From Mycoemilia scoparia (Eukaryota > Kickxellomycota > Kickxellomycetes > Kickxellales > Kickxellaceae), in the NCBI GenBank assembly GCA_027575805.1, contig JANBPU010000014.1, positions 1-64,000 of the forward strand: a DNA stretch of 64,000 bases, in the 5' to 3' direction. This document shows, one piece after another, positions 45,730 through 56,725 of this stretch. The notes below the pieces were generated by a model that was not told where the DNA came from, searched no databases, and saw only the letters and a program-made list of their open reading frames with translations. Each line of letters starts with the position of its first letter. Positions within the stretch are counted from its first letter, which is position 1. The translations under genes and the position numbers were made by a program.

Positions 45730-47350
45730 ATGGCTCTTGATAAAAGTTTACCACACCATTTAAGGGATAAGTCCGGTTCCTTTGAGAGGCCAAAAGCGGT
45801 TGTTATTACTCTGAACAAGCTCTCAACGCCTCACAATATTGTCACAAAGATACCTGGATGGTTTCCGATCCGTGCTATAAGAGCACAAAATGCCGTTTCT
45901 GTAGAGGACGTCGCTCCTGCTGGAACTCCAACCGAAACTCATGTCAGAAGGGAGGCAAATTTCAAGGACAGGGCCATTGGATTTGCAGCTGGAATTTGTT
46001 CAGGAGCAACTAAGCTTGTCGTTGGGCATCCATTTGGTAAGCATGTGTCTCTGCATCCACAAGGCCGATTGGAAAGATAAGATATGTATATATATGCTAG
46101 ATGATATGTAACTTTATGGCTTTAGACACCGTCAAGGTCAGACTTCAGACCGAGGGGGTAAATGGAAGGTTCAATGGCCTGATCGATTGTATCGGATCCA
46201 CTGTGAAAAAAGAGGGAGTTCGTGCGCTGTATAAAGGAGCAACTCCTCCACTCATTGGGTGGTCTATTATGGATGCTGTGCAGTAAGTGTATTTAAACGG
46301 ATAGGATATGGATCATAATTTTTGAAGGGTGACTTTTGGTGGCCAACAATTAAAGGGGAAATCTCAGCCAAATGGGTGATCACAGTCTATTAGCAAATGC
46401 TCACCCTTCAAAAATAACTACCCATATGACAAATTTTTATTCTGTGCTAGACTAAATGGATTTCTAAAAGCAAAATCTATAGTCTCGCTCTATATCTTAA
46501 ATATGTGCGATTATTTTTGAAGGGCGAATGCTTGATAATCAACTGTGAATGCCCCTATAGTCATTGGCCACCAAAAGATACCCTTCAAAAATTATTACCC
46601 GTATTGTTGACTAATAAAATATAATAATTGTATTATAGACTAGGATCTTTGTCCAACTACAGGCTGTTTCTCCAGGGCAACGACAAATCAAGGAAACTTA
46701 CGCATCTTGAGAACGCTATAGCAGGTCTTGGTGCTGGCTGGACTGTTGCCCTTGTTGCCACGCCGGTGGAAACGCTGAAAGTACGCCTTCAAACTCAATA
46801 CGCCACAGGATCCGGTGAGAAACGTCTATATGCAGGGCCAATTGACTGTGCAAGACAGCTAGTTCGACAGAATGGAATATTTGGTCTATGGCATGGCCTG
46901 CAGGCGACGCTGCTGCAAAGATCATTCTTCTTCTTCCTATGGGGATCTTATTCGGTTTATACAGATATGCTTCACTCGCTCAAATACACAAAGAGTAGTC
47001 TGGGCATTCCATACTATGCCTGGGATCCTCCAAAAAAGACTGCAGCAGCAAACTCAACAAATAATACAGGAAGGCTCTCGGAAAAGGCAATATCATTTTT
47101 GGCAGGTGGTTTGGCAGCAAACACATTTTGGACATTCTGCTTCCCATTCGATGTTGTAAAGAATAGATACATGAGAAACAACACAATCCCAAAACCATCT
47201 TTAGCCATGATTGCCAAACAAATATACCGCACTGAGGGCATCAGAGGGTTCTTCACTGGCTTTGGAGTTACATTCGTACGATCATTCCCCACAAACGCAT
47301 CTGCAATCTTCGTGTTCGAATACATCATGAGGCTAGCAAATTCTCGCTAA
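45730..47350 (+). CDS. Mitochondrial carrier family (SLC25) protein
   Basis: Exons 45730-46036, 46126-46282 and 46639-47350; phases match; 391 aa. Inner-membrane solute exchanger with three repeats, each with the signature P-x-(D/E)-x-x-(K/R): HPFDTVKVRLQ (across intron 1), TPVETLKVRLQ and FPFDVVKNRYM. The second half of each repeat also shows EGVRALYKG, NGIFGLWHG and EGIRGFFTG. An 80-residue non-homologous N-terminus precedes the first helix (RAIGFAAGICSGATKLVVG). The carnitine/ornithine/Ymc-like branch is most similar in my memory, but the substrate is not assigned. Intron 2 (46283-46638, 356 nt) holds two complete MITEs and is several times longer than most other introns here. Confidence 0.85.
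46307..46426. mobile_element. MITE copy G inside a carrier-gene intron
   Basis: TA|TGGATCATAA with TTTTTGAAGGG at the left and CCCTTCAAAAATAACTACCCA|TA at the right; long form, 120 bp. It starts 24 bp after the donor site of intron 2. Interior GTGACTTTTGGTGGCCAACA and CTCAGCCAAATGGGTGATCA match the plus orientation of copy D. Confidence 0.9.
46502..46603. mobile_element. MITE copy H, second copy in the same intron
   Basis: TA|TGTGCGATTA with TTTTTGAAGGGC on the left and CCCTTCAAAAATTATTACCCG|TA on the right; short form, 102 bp. GGCCACCAAAAG lies near the right end, so it is inverted relative to copy G, 75 bp away. It ends 35 bp before the acceptor of intron 2, so the branch site must lie in the remaining 35 bp or in the element end. 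Confidence 0.9.
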
Positions 47351-47771
47351 TAATTTGATCAGGATGGCACAACTTCAAAGCCATTGATTATATACCATTA
47401 TTGTAGAACATATGTAGCCATATATTTCAAAGTCATAGATTATTTAATACATTGAGAAAACTTCTATACCAACAGGTTAGATTGCAGGGTTAGTAACATC
47501 TGAATCACCATTGTTGAAGTTACAGTAACTAGCGAAATCTCATCAGAAAATAATAGCCCAAAATATAGCTTTTAATAATTTACCATGGGTAAATCAAATT
47601 AACTACAAATCCCACTCATGAGTTCATTAGTAACACAATCGCTGTTAACATATTTTAGAGTCTCCTCTAAAAGTGTGCCAGAATAATATCTCCACGATCC
47701 TGTCCTTTACATCTATTACTGTATATATTTACTTTGGTTGAGTTGTCAAATTCAACGACAAAGACATAAGA
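47351..47771. other. Spacer upstream of the AAA ATPase gene
   Basis: AT-rich, no gene seen; it should hold the carrier terminator and the ATPase promoter. Confidence 0.4.
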
Positions 47772-50700
47772 ATGTATAGATTTGGCCACGAAATGGCCGG
47801 AACACCATACCATACCGCCAGAAATTACTTGAAAACCAACAAAATTCTTTGCATTGGACAAAAAGGTTACATTTCGTTATTGAAAACTCCGCTGCGGTCT
47901 TGTCAACTATTACATAGTAATAATGTATCTATTCGTTCTATCGTGAATTCCGCCATTAGCTTGGATTCTAAAAAAGGTCCATTAGGAACTGGCGACAATA
48001 TATCTACCAGCAACTTGGCAAAAGGTAACCTTTATAAAGGATTTTGTCTTGAAGTATCATATGAGCATGCATTGGTAGCCTCCTGTTTCTAACCTTCAAC
48101 TGTTGCTACGAATATAAAAATGAGTAGATTCTTGCGAATATGGCATTAAAAAGGATGCACTAAATCGCTATGTGTATAATAACAGGCTGAGGAGACCGAA
48201 AAGATCACAAAGTCTGAGTGTCCAAAATATGGAAAGCGGCATAGACTCATACATAGCAAACAAGAATGGCGGCCTTGTACCGCCAGAGGTTATCGATTCA
48301 TGGGTTGTTTCTAAAACTGACAAAAGAGCACGGCCACCTCCAGATGATATTGATGATATTGATGATATTGATGAACCAAAAACTGACAAAGGCACCGCTA
48401 GCCAAGGGGAACCCACGACACCAAATGAAAACGAAAATTCATCTCAACAGTCTGATGATGGCACAATCAAAGAGTTTCCTGAATCCATAGTTAATGAAAT
48501 GAATACTATGATTACTTCGGCATTAGTCCAGCAGAGCCACTTGCTTGTCTATCAAGATGATATATGGGGAGAAGCCTCTACAACTCGATTAATATCACAA
48601 GCTGCCAATAAACTTGCAGCAGAAACTCTCGCTTTGGATATTCCAGACCTTGCCTGGTTAACGTCCTCAATTGATCCACTGTTTGGTGAGCTTACCATTA
48701 TCAGCTTCCCATATATCCCACCAGCTGAGATGGAGTCTAAAAACAACAACAGCGAAAGAGACGAAGTAGATGATAATGGGGAAAACGAGTATGAAGAGAA
48801 TGATGCACGTAGTATGTATGACGATATGATCAATCATATGCGAGGGAAAACAGGATCAAATACACAAAATAGTCTAGTACATACAAAATCATATCAAGAA
48901 AGGCATAGCGATGTCTACTCAAGCAGTGACAAGTATTCACCACTGCCCTCTACAAAGCTCCCCCAGGAAATGTTGGACAACCCTTTGAGTAAAACTGCAA
49001 CCAAAAGTCTTGATGATGTATTGGGCTCTTTATTAAGCTCGCCTGGGCAGAATGCGAAAGTTGGTGGCGAAAAACGGCCAAGAATACTTGTCATCAAACA
49101 TCTTGGCGACCTTTTGAACACTCGGATTGGATATACTCTGTTTTCAAGGCTGGTAAAGGCTGCAGAGCTTCATAATCAGGCTATAGTAGAATATGATATC
49201 AAAGATGCCTCCCCTGTAATGCTAATCGGTCTGATGCATCCTAGCTGGTTCAATTCCAACATAGCACCGCCAACGATTCCGCCTTTTGATATTCCACCGG
49301 CCGCACCAGTTTCACTTGCTGAAGGTCCTCAGTGGGCATCTGGCAAATTCAGTAGTGGTAGCTTTGTGGATTCCGCAATCCAAAATATATCTGCTCAGGT
49401 ACAAGAGTCAATCAAAAATAGTCCAAATCCTCAAAAAGGCATGACTATAAAAGCACACCCCATTTTTATAGATGCAACAGCACCAAAATATACCAGCAAG
49501 ACATCTGATGCAACCTGTGGCTCTCCATTGTTTTTGCTGATCAAACTCCCAGCATTGCTTCCTGCTGCACAAAGGACCTTTGTTGATGACAGTATACCAA
49601 ACTCTACACCAAAAACCTTGCGCCAAGTCGACATTAGAGAACAATGCTTGGACCGAAATTCGCGGATATTGAGAAATATTGTTGTTCTTCGTAATGTTAG
49701 CAGTGTCAGCTTTGAAAAGCAGCAATTACTCAACCTTGGTAGTCAGTACAGCTCACCATTGGTTGATGAAGCACTAAAAATCAACCAAAATGCCATCTAT
49801 TACAAGTCGAATGGAAACAAAAAAATATTGCCAGATTTCATTGATCATCGAATTCTAGCTGCTGGGTTAGCTTCACTTCCAGATGATATCTCTAGACGGT
49901 ACTTCATTGACGAGGCATACATGCATCGCTTAATCCAGCACATGGTTGGCTTGGCTACCCAAGATGCCATTGAAAGCTTCAGGGATTCTAATACCTCAAT
50001 CAATTGGTCAAACCTTGGGTCCAAAATTGTTATTTCGCCATCACATTGGAAACAGGCTTGGAATCAAATCGCTGCTAGTAGTAAAACGCTGATGCAATCA
50101 TATGGTGAATCGTTAGAATCTGGTCAGGCTGATGGGTCCTCTGAAACTGACATAGACTTCCAATTTGGAAAACTCGCCCATGATCCACAACCTTATCCTG
50201 TGTTTGAAGATGACAGCGTGCTACCAGATCAAAAGACTGGGTTGGAAAACGAAAAAAAGCAGGACTTGCAGGAACTGAAACAAAGTAGTAAAGAACTTGA
50301 GGAGAATGATGATCTTCATGGAGAAATATTGCCACGATACTTGCACAAAACCAAGTTGGACAGGCGCAATCTAAACAAGTACGAAAAGAATCTGCTGAGT
50401 TGTATTGTTAACCCCATATCAATTCCAACTGGATTTGCGGATGTTTCTACTAGCCCTGAGACTATAGTCACTTTGCAGGAGCTGGTGGTTTTACCCCTAT
50501 TAAGACCCGAATACTTTAGCAAAGGGGTTCTTAAGAGTCATTCCGTATCTGGGATCCTTCTGTTCGGGCCACCAGGAACGGGTAAGACAATGTTGGCAAA
50601 AGCTGTAGCAAGAGAAAGCGGATGCTCTGTGCTAGACATCAAAGGAAGCGATGTATACAACAAGTATGTTGGCGAAGGGGAAAAGGCAGTCAAGGCCATA

Positions 50701-51513
50701 TTCAGCCTTGCCCGGAAAATATCGCCCTGTGTGATATTTATTGATGAAGTTGACGCCCTGTTTGAGAGCCGTGATAACGAGCAAAATAGCAGCTACAAGC
50801 GCGAGATTATCAACCAGTTCATGGCAGAGTGGGACGGACTCACTTCTATTAAAAAGAACAGTGACACATCTGAAGTCTCTACATCTTCGCGATCAAGAAC
50901 CATGGTGATGGCAGCAACCAACAGACCGTTCGATCTTGATGATGCCGTTTTGCGACGCATGCCCCGCAGGATCATGGTTGATCTACCAACAAATGCAGAG
51001 CGGGCCCAAATATTCCGGCTCCATCTTAAGGGTGAAACGCTTGGTGAGGACGTCAGCATTGACGATCTTGCAGAAAAGACCAAAAACTATTCTGGATCCG
51101 ACATAAAAAATGTTTGCATATCAGCAGCAATGTATGTTGTTCGTGCACGGATACGTGAAGAAATGGAATTGATCTCTCCAGGATTCAAAATCCCTGAGGT
51201 ACTTTCTGACAATGCTCCAAATCCTGGAAGTTATAAAGATGCAAATCCAGCGGATACAAAAAACTTGGTCAAGCTATTCCAAAAATTGGCACGTATTCCT
51301 GAGAGCTCCCGAGAATCAATAAGCAAGGCACCACTTACGATATGTGCCCGCCACTTTGAATCCGCCCTGAAGAGTGTTCCTCCTAGTGCCTCAGAGAACA
51401 TGAAATCGATATCTGAACTACACAAATGGAACAGGAAGTATGGAAGCAGAACCGATGGCAAAAAACATAATACCACAATAGGCTTCAGTGTTCCTGAGGT
51501 CAAGGCAAAATAA
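47772..51513 (+). CDS. AAA+ ATPase, probably mitochondrial (Msp1/ATAD1-related fungal type)
   Basis: Exons 47772-48024 and 48128-51513, phase matching (G|AT, Asp); 1212 aa. One AAA domain at about residues 860-1110: Walker A GPPGTGKT (about 899), pore-loop KYVGEGEKAVKAIF, Walker B VIFIDEVDAL, sensor AATNRP, and the double arginine finger LRRMPRR, which together point to the Msp1/ATAD1/katanin-type meiotic clade. The first 84 residues are rich in Lys, Arg, Ser and Asn with few acids, fitting a mitochondrial presequence. Residues about 100-850 are a poorly conserved acidic and Ser-rich region with a folded-looking part (ILVIKHLGDLLNTRIGYTLF). A role in extracting or remodelling mitochondrial proteins is inference. 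The exon 2 start relies on an ATGAGTAG acceptor. Confidence 0.75.
48343..48374 (+). repeat. 9-bp coding repeat (Asp-Asp-Ile)n
   Basis: GATGATATT repeated about three times in the ATPase coding sequence, giving DDIDDIDDID. Likely length-variable by slippage without frameshift. Confidence 0.85.
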
Positions 51514-51994
51514 TTAGCACGCTTGTTTTTAATCTTTTTTGCGTAGACAATTTTTAATAATTCACAACTTGAAACCATATATTTTTTAACATTTGGGTAG
51601 TAATTTTTGGAGAGCACCTTTTGGTGACCAATGATTATTGGGGTAATCACGGCTAAATGGATGTCCAGTTTTACTAGTAAACATTCGTCTTTCAAAAATA
51701 ATCGCCCATTTGGAAGCTTTCAAAGCTCAAATATCTTCTGAATGTTCAAATTGATCACCACTATAATGCCAATTTAATATTGATCTGTTGCAGAATCAGA
51801 TCCAAAGGCTGACGGAGGAGGACAAAACAGCCATCTCCCATTTGTTATTGTGTAGAGAGTCCAAACTAATGTTAGTGTGGATAAAATAGATTTGAAACTG
51901 CTTGCAATAGTTGTTGTTTTCTTCATTCCTTTGATTGTCTTGCTTAAAAACATAGTGCTTTTACCTATTTCCTTATCTTGTTAAGGCTGGTGCA
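51514..51994. other. Spacer with one MITE upstream of the dehydrogenase
   Basis: Between the ATPase stop and the dehydrogenase start, same strand; the element at 51592-51710 begins 78 bp after the stop. No gene seen. Confidence 0.45.
51592..51710. mobile_element. MITE copy I, flanked by TT instead of TA
   Basis: TT|TGGGTAGTAATTTTTGGAGA at the left and TCTTTCAAAAATAATCGCCCA|TT at the right. Interior CCTTTTGGTGACCA and GGATGTCCAGTTTTACTAGT match copy E. The GAAGGG core is mutated at both ends (GGAGAG and GTCTTTC), so this copy is older. Both flanks read TT. Confidence 0.8.
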
Positions 51995-54193
51995 ATGGGG
52001 TGCATATTTGAAAGTATCCTGATGAGCTATAGAGCCGGCGATGGCTGCCCACTCATTATCGCCAAAGACCTATTGTGGCAAAACATTTATTCCATCATTG
52101 CTGTAGCCATTTGCGGAATAATTTCGTGGGTATTCTTGACCCAGAATTCAAAAAGAGGTGTACCATTTTATGTTGCACCACCTGAAGGTATGTTCATAAT
52201 ATTGTACTATTAACCATAAGGCTTGATATGTTTACACAGAGAGAGAGAAAGTGGAGAGAGAGAGAGAGACTAGAAAAGCTGGATTACAAAAATGCGAGGT
52301 TTCTAACGACATTAGAACACCAGCCCTTATTTTTAATTGGCTGGATATATCTATAATGGATGTATCATACACATATACTGATTTATATAAAATGTAGAAT
52401 CTGACCCGAACTGGAAGGGTGAAAAGATTCTTGAAAGCCCTAGTATTAGAGTAAGTTTGATCTCCACACCAATTTAACAGTAAAGTGGGTGGCTTACCCA
52501 TTTCTTGGTGCCTGAGGATTCCGGAAATAGCTATAGAGAAGCTGCATATGTATATATATACTATAATAATAATACTATTTGTATGACATTTATATAGGAC
52601 CCCAACGACCCCCGTAACATCGTATGCTTCGATCCAGCAACTGCTCGTTATCTGGGAACTGTAGTGTCACCGACAAAGGAAGAAGTTGAAGAAAAGATCC
52701 TCAAAGCAAAAACTGCTCAAAAGAAGTGGGCCAAGACTAGCTTTGAGGAGAGACGCAAGGTGCTTTCCTCGCTGTGCGACTTCTTCACAGCACACCAGGA
52801 AGAAATTTCAAGAGTTGCGTGTCGTGATACTGGAAAGACAATGATCGATTCGACATTTGGAGAAATTCTGACAACCTGTGCCAAGCTTCGCTGGACAATT
52901 GAGCATGGAGAGAAGGTTCTTGCGCCATCGTCCCGTGCTCCTGGATTTCTTTTGATGTACAAGAAGGCAAAAGTCTACTATCAGCCACGAGGAGTGGTTG
53001 CTGCTTTGGTTAGCTGGAACTACCCTGCACACAACACACTCGGGCCAATCATCTCAGCGTTGTTTGCAGGAAACGCCATAGTTGTCAAGTCCAGCGAGTA
53101 CGTTGCCTGGAGCGCATCATACTTTGAGAGCATCATTCAGCAATGCCTGGTTGCCAACGGCCATGATCCCAACATTGTCCAGTTTGTCACTGGTTACGCT
53201 GATGTTGGTGAGGCCATTACTACCAGCAAAAATATCGACCACATTACATTCATCGGATCCCCTGGCGTTGGCAAGCTTGTGATGAAGAGCGCCGCCCAAA
53301 ACCTTACACCAGTAACCCTTGAGCTTGGCGGAAAGGACTGTGCCATCATATTTGATGATGCTGACATGAGCCAATGTGTCCCGGTGATGATGCGTGGCGT
53401 ATTCCAAAATGTTGGCCAGAATTGCATTGGTATTGAGCGTATCCTTGTCCAAGAAGGCATATATGACAGATTTGTTGCTGAGATGGAGTCACGAGTATCC
53501 AAACTTCGCCTGGGATCATCTCTAGAACAGGGATCCAAGGTCGACTGTGGTGCTATGACGATGGGAACTACCTTTGGCGAGCTAGAATCTTTGATTGATG
53601 ATGCTGTTAATAAAGGCGCCAAACTCCTTGCTGGCGGTCGCCGTTTCAGCCACCCTGACTACCCCTCAGGGCAGTACTTCCAGCCCACGCTCCTCGTTGA
53701 CGTCACGCCGGAGATGGATATTACGCACAATGAGACATTTGGCCCAATTATGGTCGTCATGAAGTTCACAACAGCAGAAGATGCCCTTGAAAGAGTCCAC
53801 TCATCGCCATATGGCTTGGGATCAGCAGTATTCACCTCGAATATGAAGGTTGGCCGGCATGTTGCCTTGTCTTTGCGCTGCGGTATGACCAACATTAACG
53901 ACTTTGCCACCAACTATCTGTGCCAGTCGCTGCCCTTTGGCGGCATTGGCATTTCAGGCTTTGGCAGATTTGCTGGCGAAGAAGGATTGCGCGGAATGTG
54001 CATAGAAAAGGCAATGACTGAAGATCGCTGGCCAAGCTTGGTTAAAACTCCTATTCCGCCCATCGTTGACTACCCTATAAAGGACGCAAACAAGGGCTAT
54101 GAGTTCACACGCCAAATCGTCAACTTTAGCTATGAGGCAACTGTGTGGAGCCGCATTAAGGCTGCGCTTAGGCTCGGAAAAACTTCGATCTAA
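51995..54193 (+). CDS. Membrane-anchored aldehyde dehydrogenase (Msc7/ALDH22 type)
   Basis: Exons 51995-52187, 52398-52450 and 52598-54193; phases match; 613 aa. NAD(P)-dependent oxidation of an aldehyde; the natural substrate of this subgroup is unknown to me. One N-terminal membrane helix (IYSIIAVAICGIISWVFL) precedes the ALDH domain, as in yeast Msc7 and plant ALDH22. Active-site parts: SWNYPAHNTLGP, FIGSPGVGKLVM, the general base E324 in LELGGKD, the nucleophile C358 in GQNCIG, and ETFGPIMVVM. Codon use in exon 3 is C-rich, suggesting good expression. Intron 1 contains a (GA)n tract. The initial exon is the only part that could be chosen differently. Confidence 0.85.
52239..52270. repeat. 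(GA)n tract in an intron
   Basis: AGAGAGAGAAAGTGGAGAGAGAGAGAGAGA-like sequence inside intron 1 of the dehydrogenase gene, interrupted once by AAGTG. Confidence 0.75.
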
Positions 54194-55447
54194 GTATAAC
54201 ATCACCAACGCAGTAGTTTTTGTTTACAGGCCATCAGTGTCTCTTTTGTCATTGCCAACCACCACCAACCATTTTAGTAATGATTGTTGCTGAATACATA
54301 ATCACAGGTATTTTATGGGGAAATATGATGACCCAACCTTCGTTTTCTCGCCTTTACGAGGCATGGTAGCGAGTGCTGGCCATTAAACTAGAGATGCTCT
54401 GTAACCTGTTATTGTAAAGGCTTATTCTAACCACAGTCAAGGATAGAGTGCTAAGACATCCCTGCATAAATCACCACGGCTCACGCCTTGAGTAATATCG
54501 CCATCATCAGGCCAGCAGCACAAGGTACAGCTCAGCGTTGGTAATCATTCATCCAATCTGGCAGGCTAGTGTGTTTTGATTGCTTGGCAAATGTTATCTG
54601 CCACTAATCAGACCCCCTCACACAAAGATCTTGGCACTTTCAAAAGGGGATTCTTGGCTCCCAGACTGAAGGCAAAGAAGGGCAATCTCAGACTTCCCCA
54701 AACAATTCAGTATTGACCAGCATAGTGTTTTATTAGCACGCTTTGCATGCAAAACCACACTACATAATGTGTGGACAACCAAATAAAGTAGTGGAAAGTT
54801 TTTGGAAGCTAGTTGCAGTATTTAATGCCATGGCATTTGCTTTATTTGAGGCTCTTTGGCAGCGTCTTGTTATGGATGCACATCTCTACTGTTCTTTAAG
54901 TGAGATCATTTTGGTTGTCGATACTGGAAAAACCCACAAAGAAACGGTTTTTTCTAGGGGTAGCCCACATAGCCATCATATCACAAGCGCTGTTTTAATA
55001 CTACAGCACACAATTGCAAAGCGACTTTCTAGTCTCAACACACATCCACACGCCACCCTCTATTTACATAATTTACACACCAACAACAGAAGCAGCACCA
55101 TCTGAAGTTCTTTTTCAATTTATCACTTTATTTCTCTCTCGTTCGCCTTTTGTTTTATTTCCTGTAATATTTCTTTTTTGGCCCTTTAGCCCAAGGCTGT
55201 GTATATACTTTTGAAGCGCGGTTCTGAATAGCTGTACCCACGCCATCGCCACTACCAATAGTGCAGCTCAAGTAGTTTTAGGCCTTGGTCGTGCAATATC
55301 ACCCGACTGCAAGAAAATTAGACACGCTGGATCTTCCCCTCCCTGATAGTGCCCTTACCCATCAAGTCTACTCGCTCAAAGGACAGGGATACCTCTCAAA
55401 ATCATAGTGACAGACAAGCATACAAGAGACAGACGGAGGAGACACGA
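54194..55447. other. 1.25-kb spacer upstream of the orphan membrane protein
   Basis: No supportable gene. The part from about 55130 is pyrimidine-rich on the plus strand, typical of a strong fungal leader. An upstream exon of the next gene may be hidden here. Confidence 0.35.
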
Positions 55448-56725
55448 ATGATGCTTGCTCAAAGAGGCTGTTTCTTTTGGGCCTCATGGGTTGTCATAAG
55501 CTGGTTCTTGTTTATGAATGTTGTCGGGAACCCACACAGCTTTGAGATAAAGGATCTGGTAAAGCTGGCGCCGGTAGTCGTGTCGTCGCTGAATCTTTGG
55601 TCGGCTTTGCAGCTACACAGACCCAGAGAGTCCTACCTTGACCCAAAAGCTGGAGGCTCTGATAATAATATAGCTGATTGCCAAATATGTCGCAGTCATT
55701 CCCATGAAAAGGTATCAGGAATTCCCAATCCCCCGTCCCCCTTTATGCCCGGGTGGCTTAATTTAAGGGCCTTTTTGGCAAAGGATCATCAAAAGGACCA
55801 CCACCGTCTCTGCCAGCTTTGCAAGATTCAACCATACGCTCCACCACTGCCATCAAGCCCTGATAATAGTTGTATTGGAGACAAGGATTCGCAAGATACT
55901 ACTACCACCCGCTCCACCAGTGGTGGGCTAAATGATCATGCTTCTGTCCAAGATGGTGGCCACCCTCATAATATTCATAAAGCCACATCGGCGTCGTATT
56001 CATTATTATCGTCGTTTCTTGCCTTTGTGCAGAACAGCTACAATCGATATATCTACAAAAACATCGTGGGGCTTAGTCAAAACTTTGTAGGCTTAAATGG
56101 AGAAGCCGCGGAAAATTCCGAATCTTCAGAAGAAGCAGCAGCAGCAGCAGCAGCAACAACAACGCTTGCCTCTCCTGGCATGCAGGAAACTGGATACGGA
56201 ATTTCGGCCGGACACAATACATTTACTCTTATGAGCGGCTTCATAAGCACCGTGTTTTCGCCCCAAACAAATTCTCGGGCCCAGAGGGAGGCCGCTACTG
56301 ATAACAACATCAACACACCGCCAACAGAGTCCAAAACCAGCACTGAATTGCACGCTAACTCGAAGGGCGTGAGCAAAATAGAGACACCAGCAGCGCTTGA
56401 GGATAAAGAACCTTCCGCCGCTTCTAGAACGCCAGTGGCTGAGCAAAAGATCGTCCCACCAGCATCTCTAGAAAGACCAAAGTTTGCGTCATCGGACAGC
56501 TTCTATAAAATCAACCAGCTGTGTTCGCCACGGTCGTCCCCTCACCCAGAAAAAACCCTGATACTGCTGGGTATGGCGGCGGATACTTGCCCAAACCCGC
56601 ACCACCTAAAACAAACCAAAATGTCATCGAAAACACTCAATGTTACAAGTTACCATCAAAGCAGCACGACCAGCATGTTAGCCTTAATACCGGCCATGCT
56701 GTTTGTGACAATGGTTGCATTTTAG
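55448..56725 (+). CDS. Orphan membrane protein with Cys-x2-Cys pairs
   Basis: I do not recognise this family. Taking the ATG at 55448 (the frame is open earlier only from non-ATG codons) gives 425 aa. Two hydrophobic helices sit at the start (GCFFWASWVVISWFLFMNV and, about 20 residues on, LVKLAPVVVSSLNLWSAL), then CQICRSHSH and, 55 residues later, CQLC, a spacing that might bind zinc. A poly-Ala run (EEAAAAAAATTT, coded by GCA repeats) is followed by a disordered Ser/Thr/Pro region. The frame ends in a hydrophobic helix (SMLALIPAMLFVTMVAF) that could be a tail anchor. A second frame at 56521-56802 is also open and reads GYGGGYLPKPAPPK, so the C-terminal part could switch frame through an intron I cannot place. 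Confidence 0.5.
   Translation: MMLAQRGCFFWASWVVISWFLFMNVVGNPHSFEIKDLVKLAPVVVSSLNLWSALQLHRPRESYLDPKAGGSDNNIADCQICRSHSHEKVSGIPNPPSPFMPGWLNLRAFLAKDHQKDHHRLCQLCKIQPYAPPLPSSPDNSCIGDKDSQDTTTTRSTSGGLNDHASVQDGGHPHNIHKATSASYSLLSSFLAFVQNSYNRYIYKNIVGLSQNFVGLNGEAAENSESSEEAAAAAAATTTLASPGMQETGYGISAGHNTFTLMSGFISTVFSPQTNSRAQREAATDNNINTPPTESKTSTELHANSKGVSKIETPAALEDKEPSAASRTPVAEQKIVPPASLERPKFASSDSFYKINQLCSPRSSPHPEKTLILLGMAADTCPNPHHLKQTKMSSKTLNVTSYHQSSTTSMLALIPAMLFVTMVAF

Noticed and set aside
17681..51710. The repeated hairpins as a CRISPR-like array or as terminators
   Set aside because: Copies are dispersed over 34 kb, flanked by TA, lie within an intron and spacers in both orientations, and the genome is eukaryotic.
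54743..55105. 120-codon plus-strand frame
   Set aside because: No start context, no family resemblance; lies in a pyrimidine-rich leader region.
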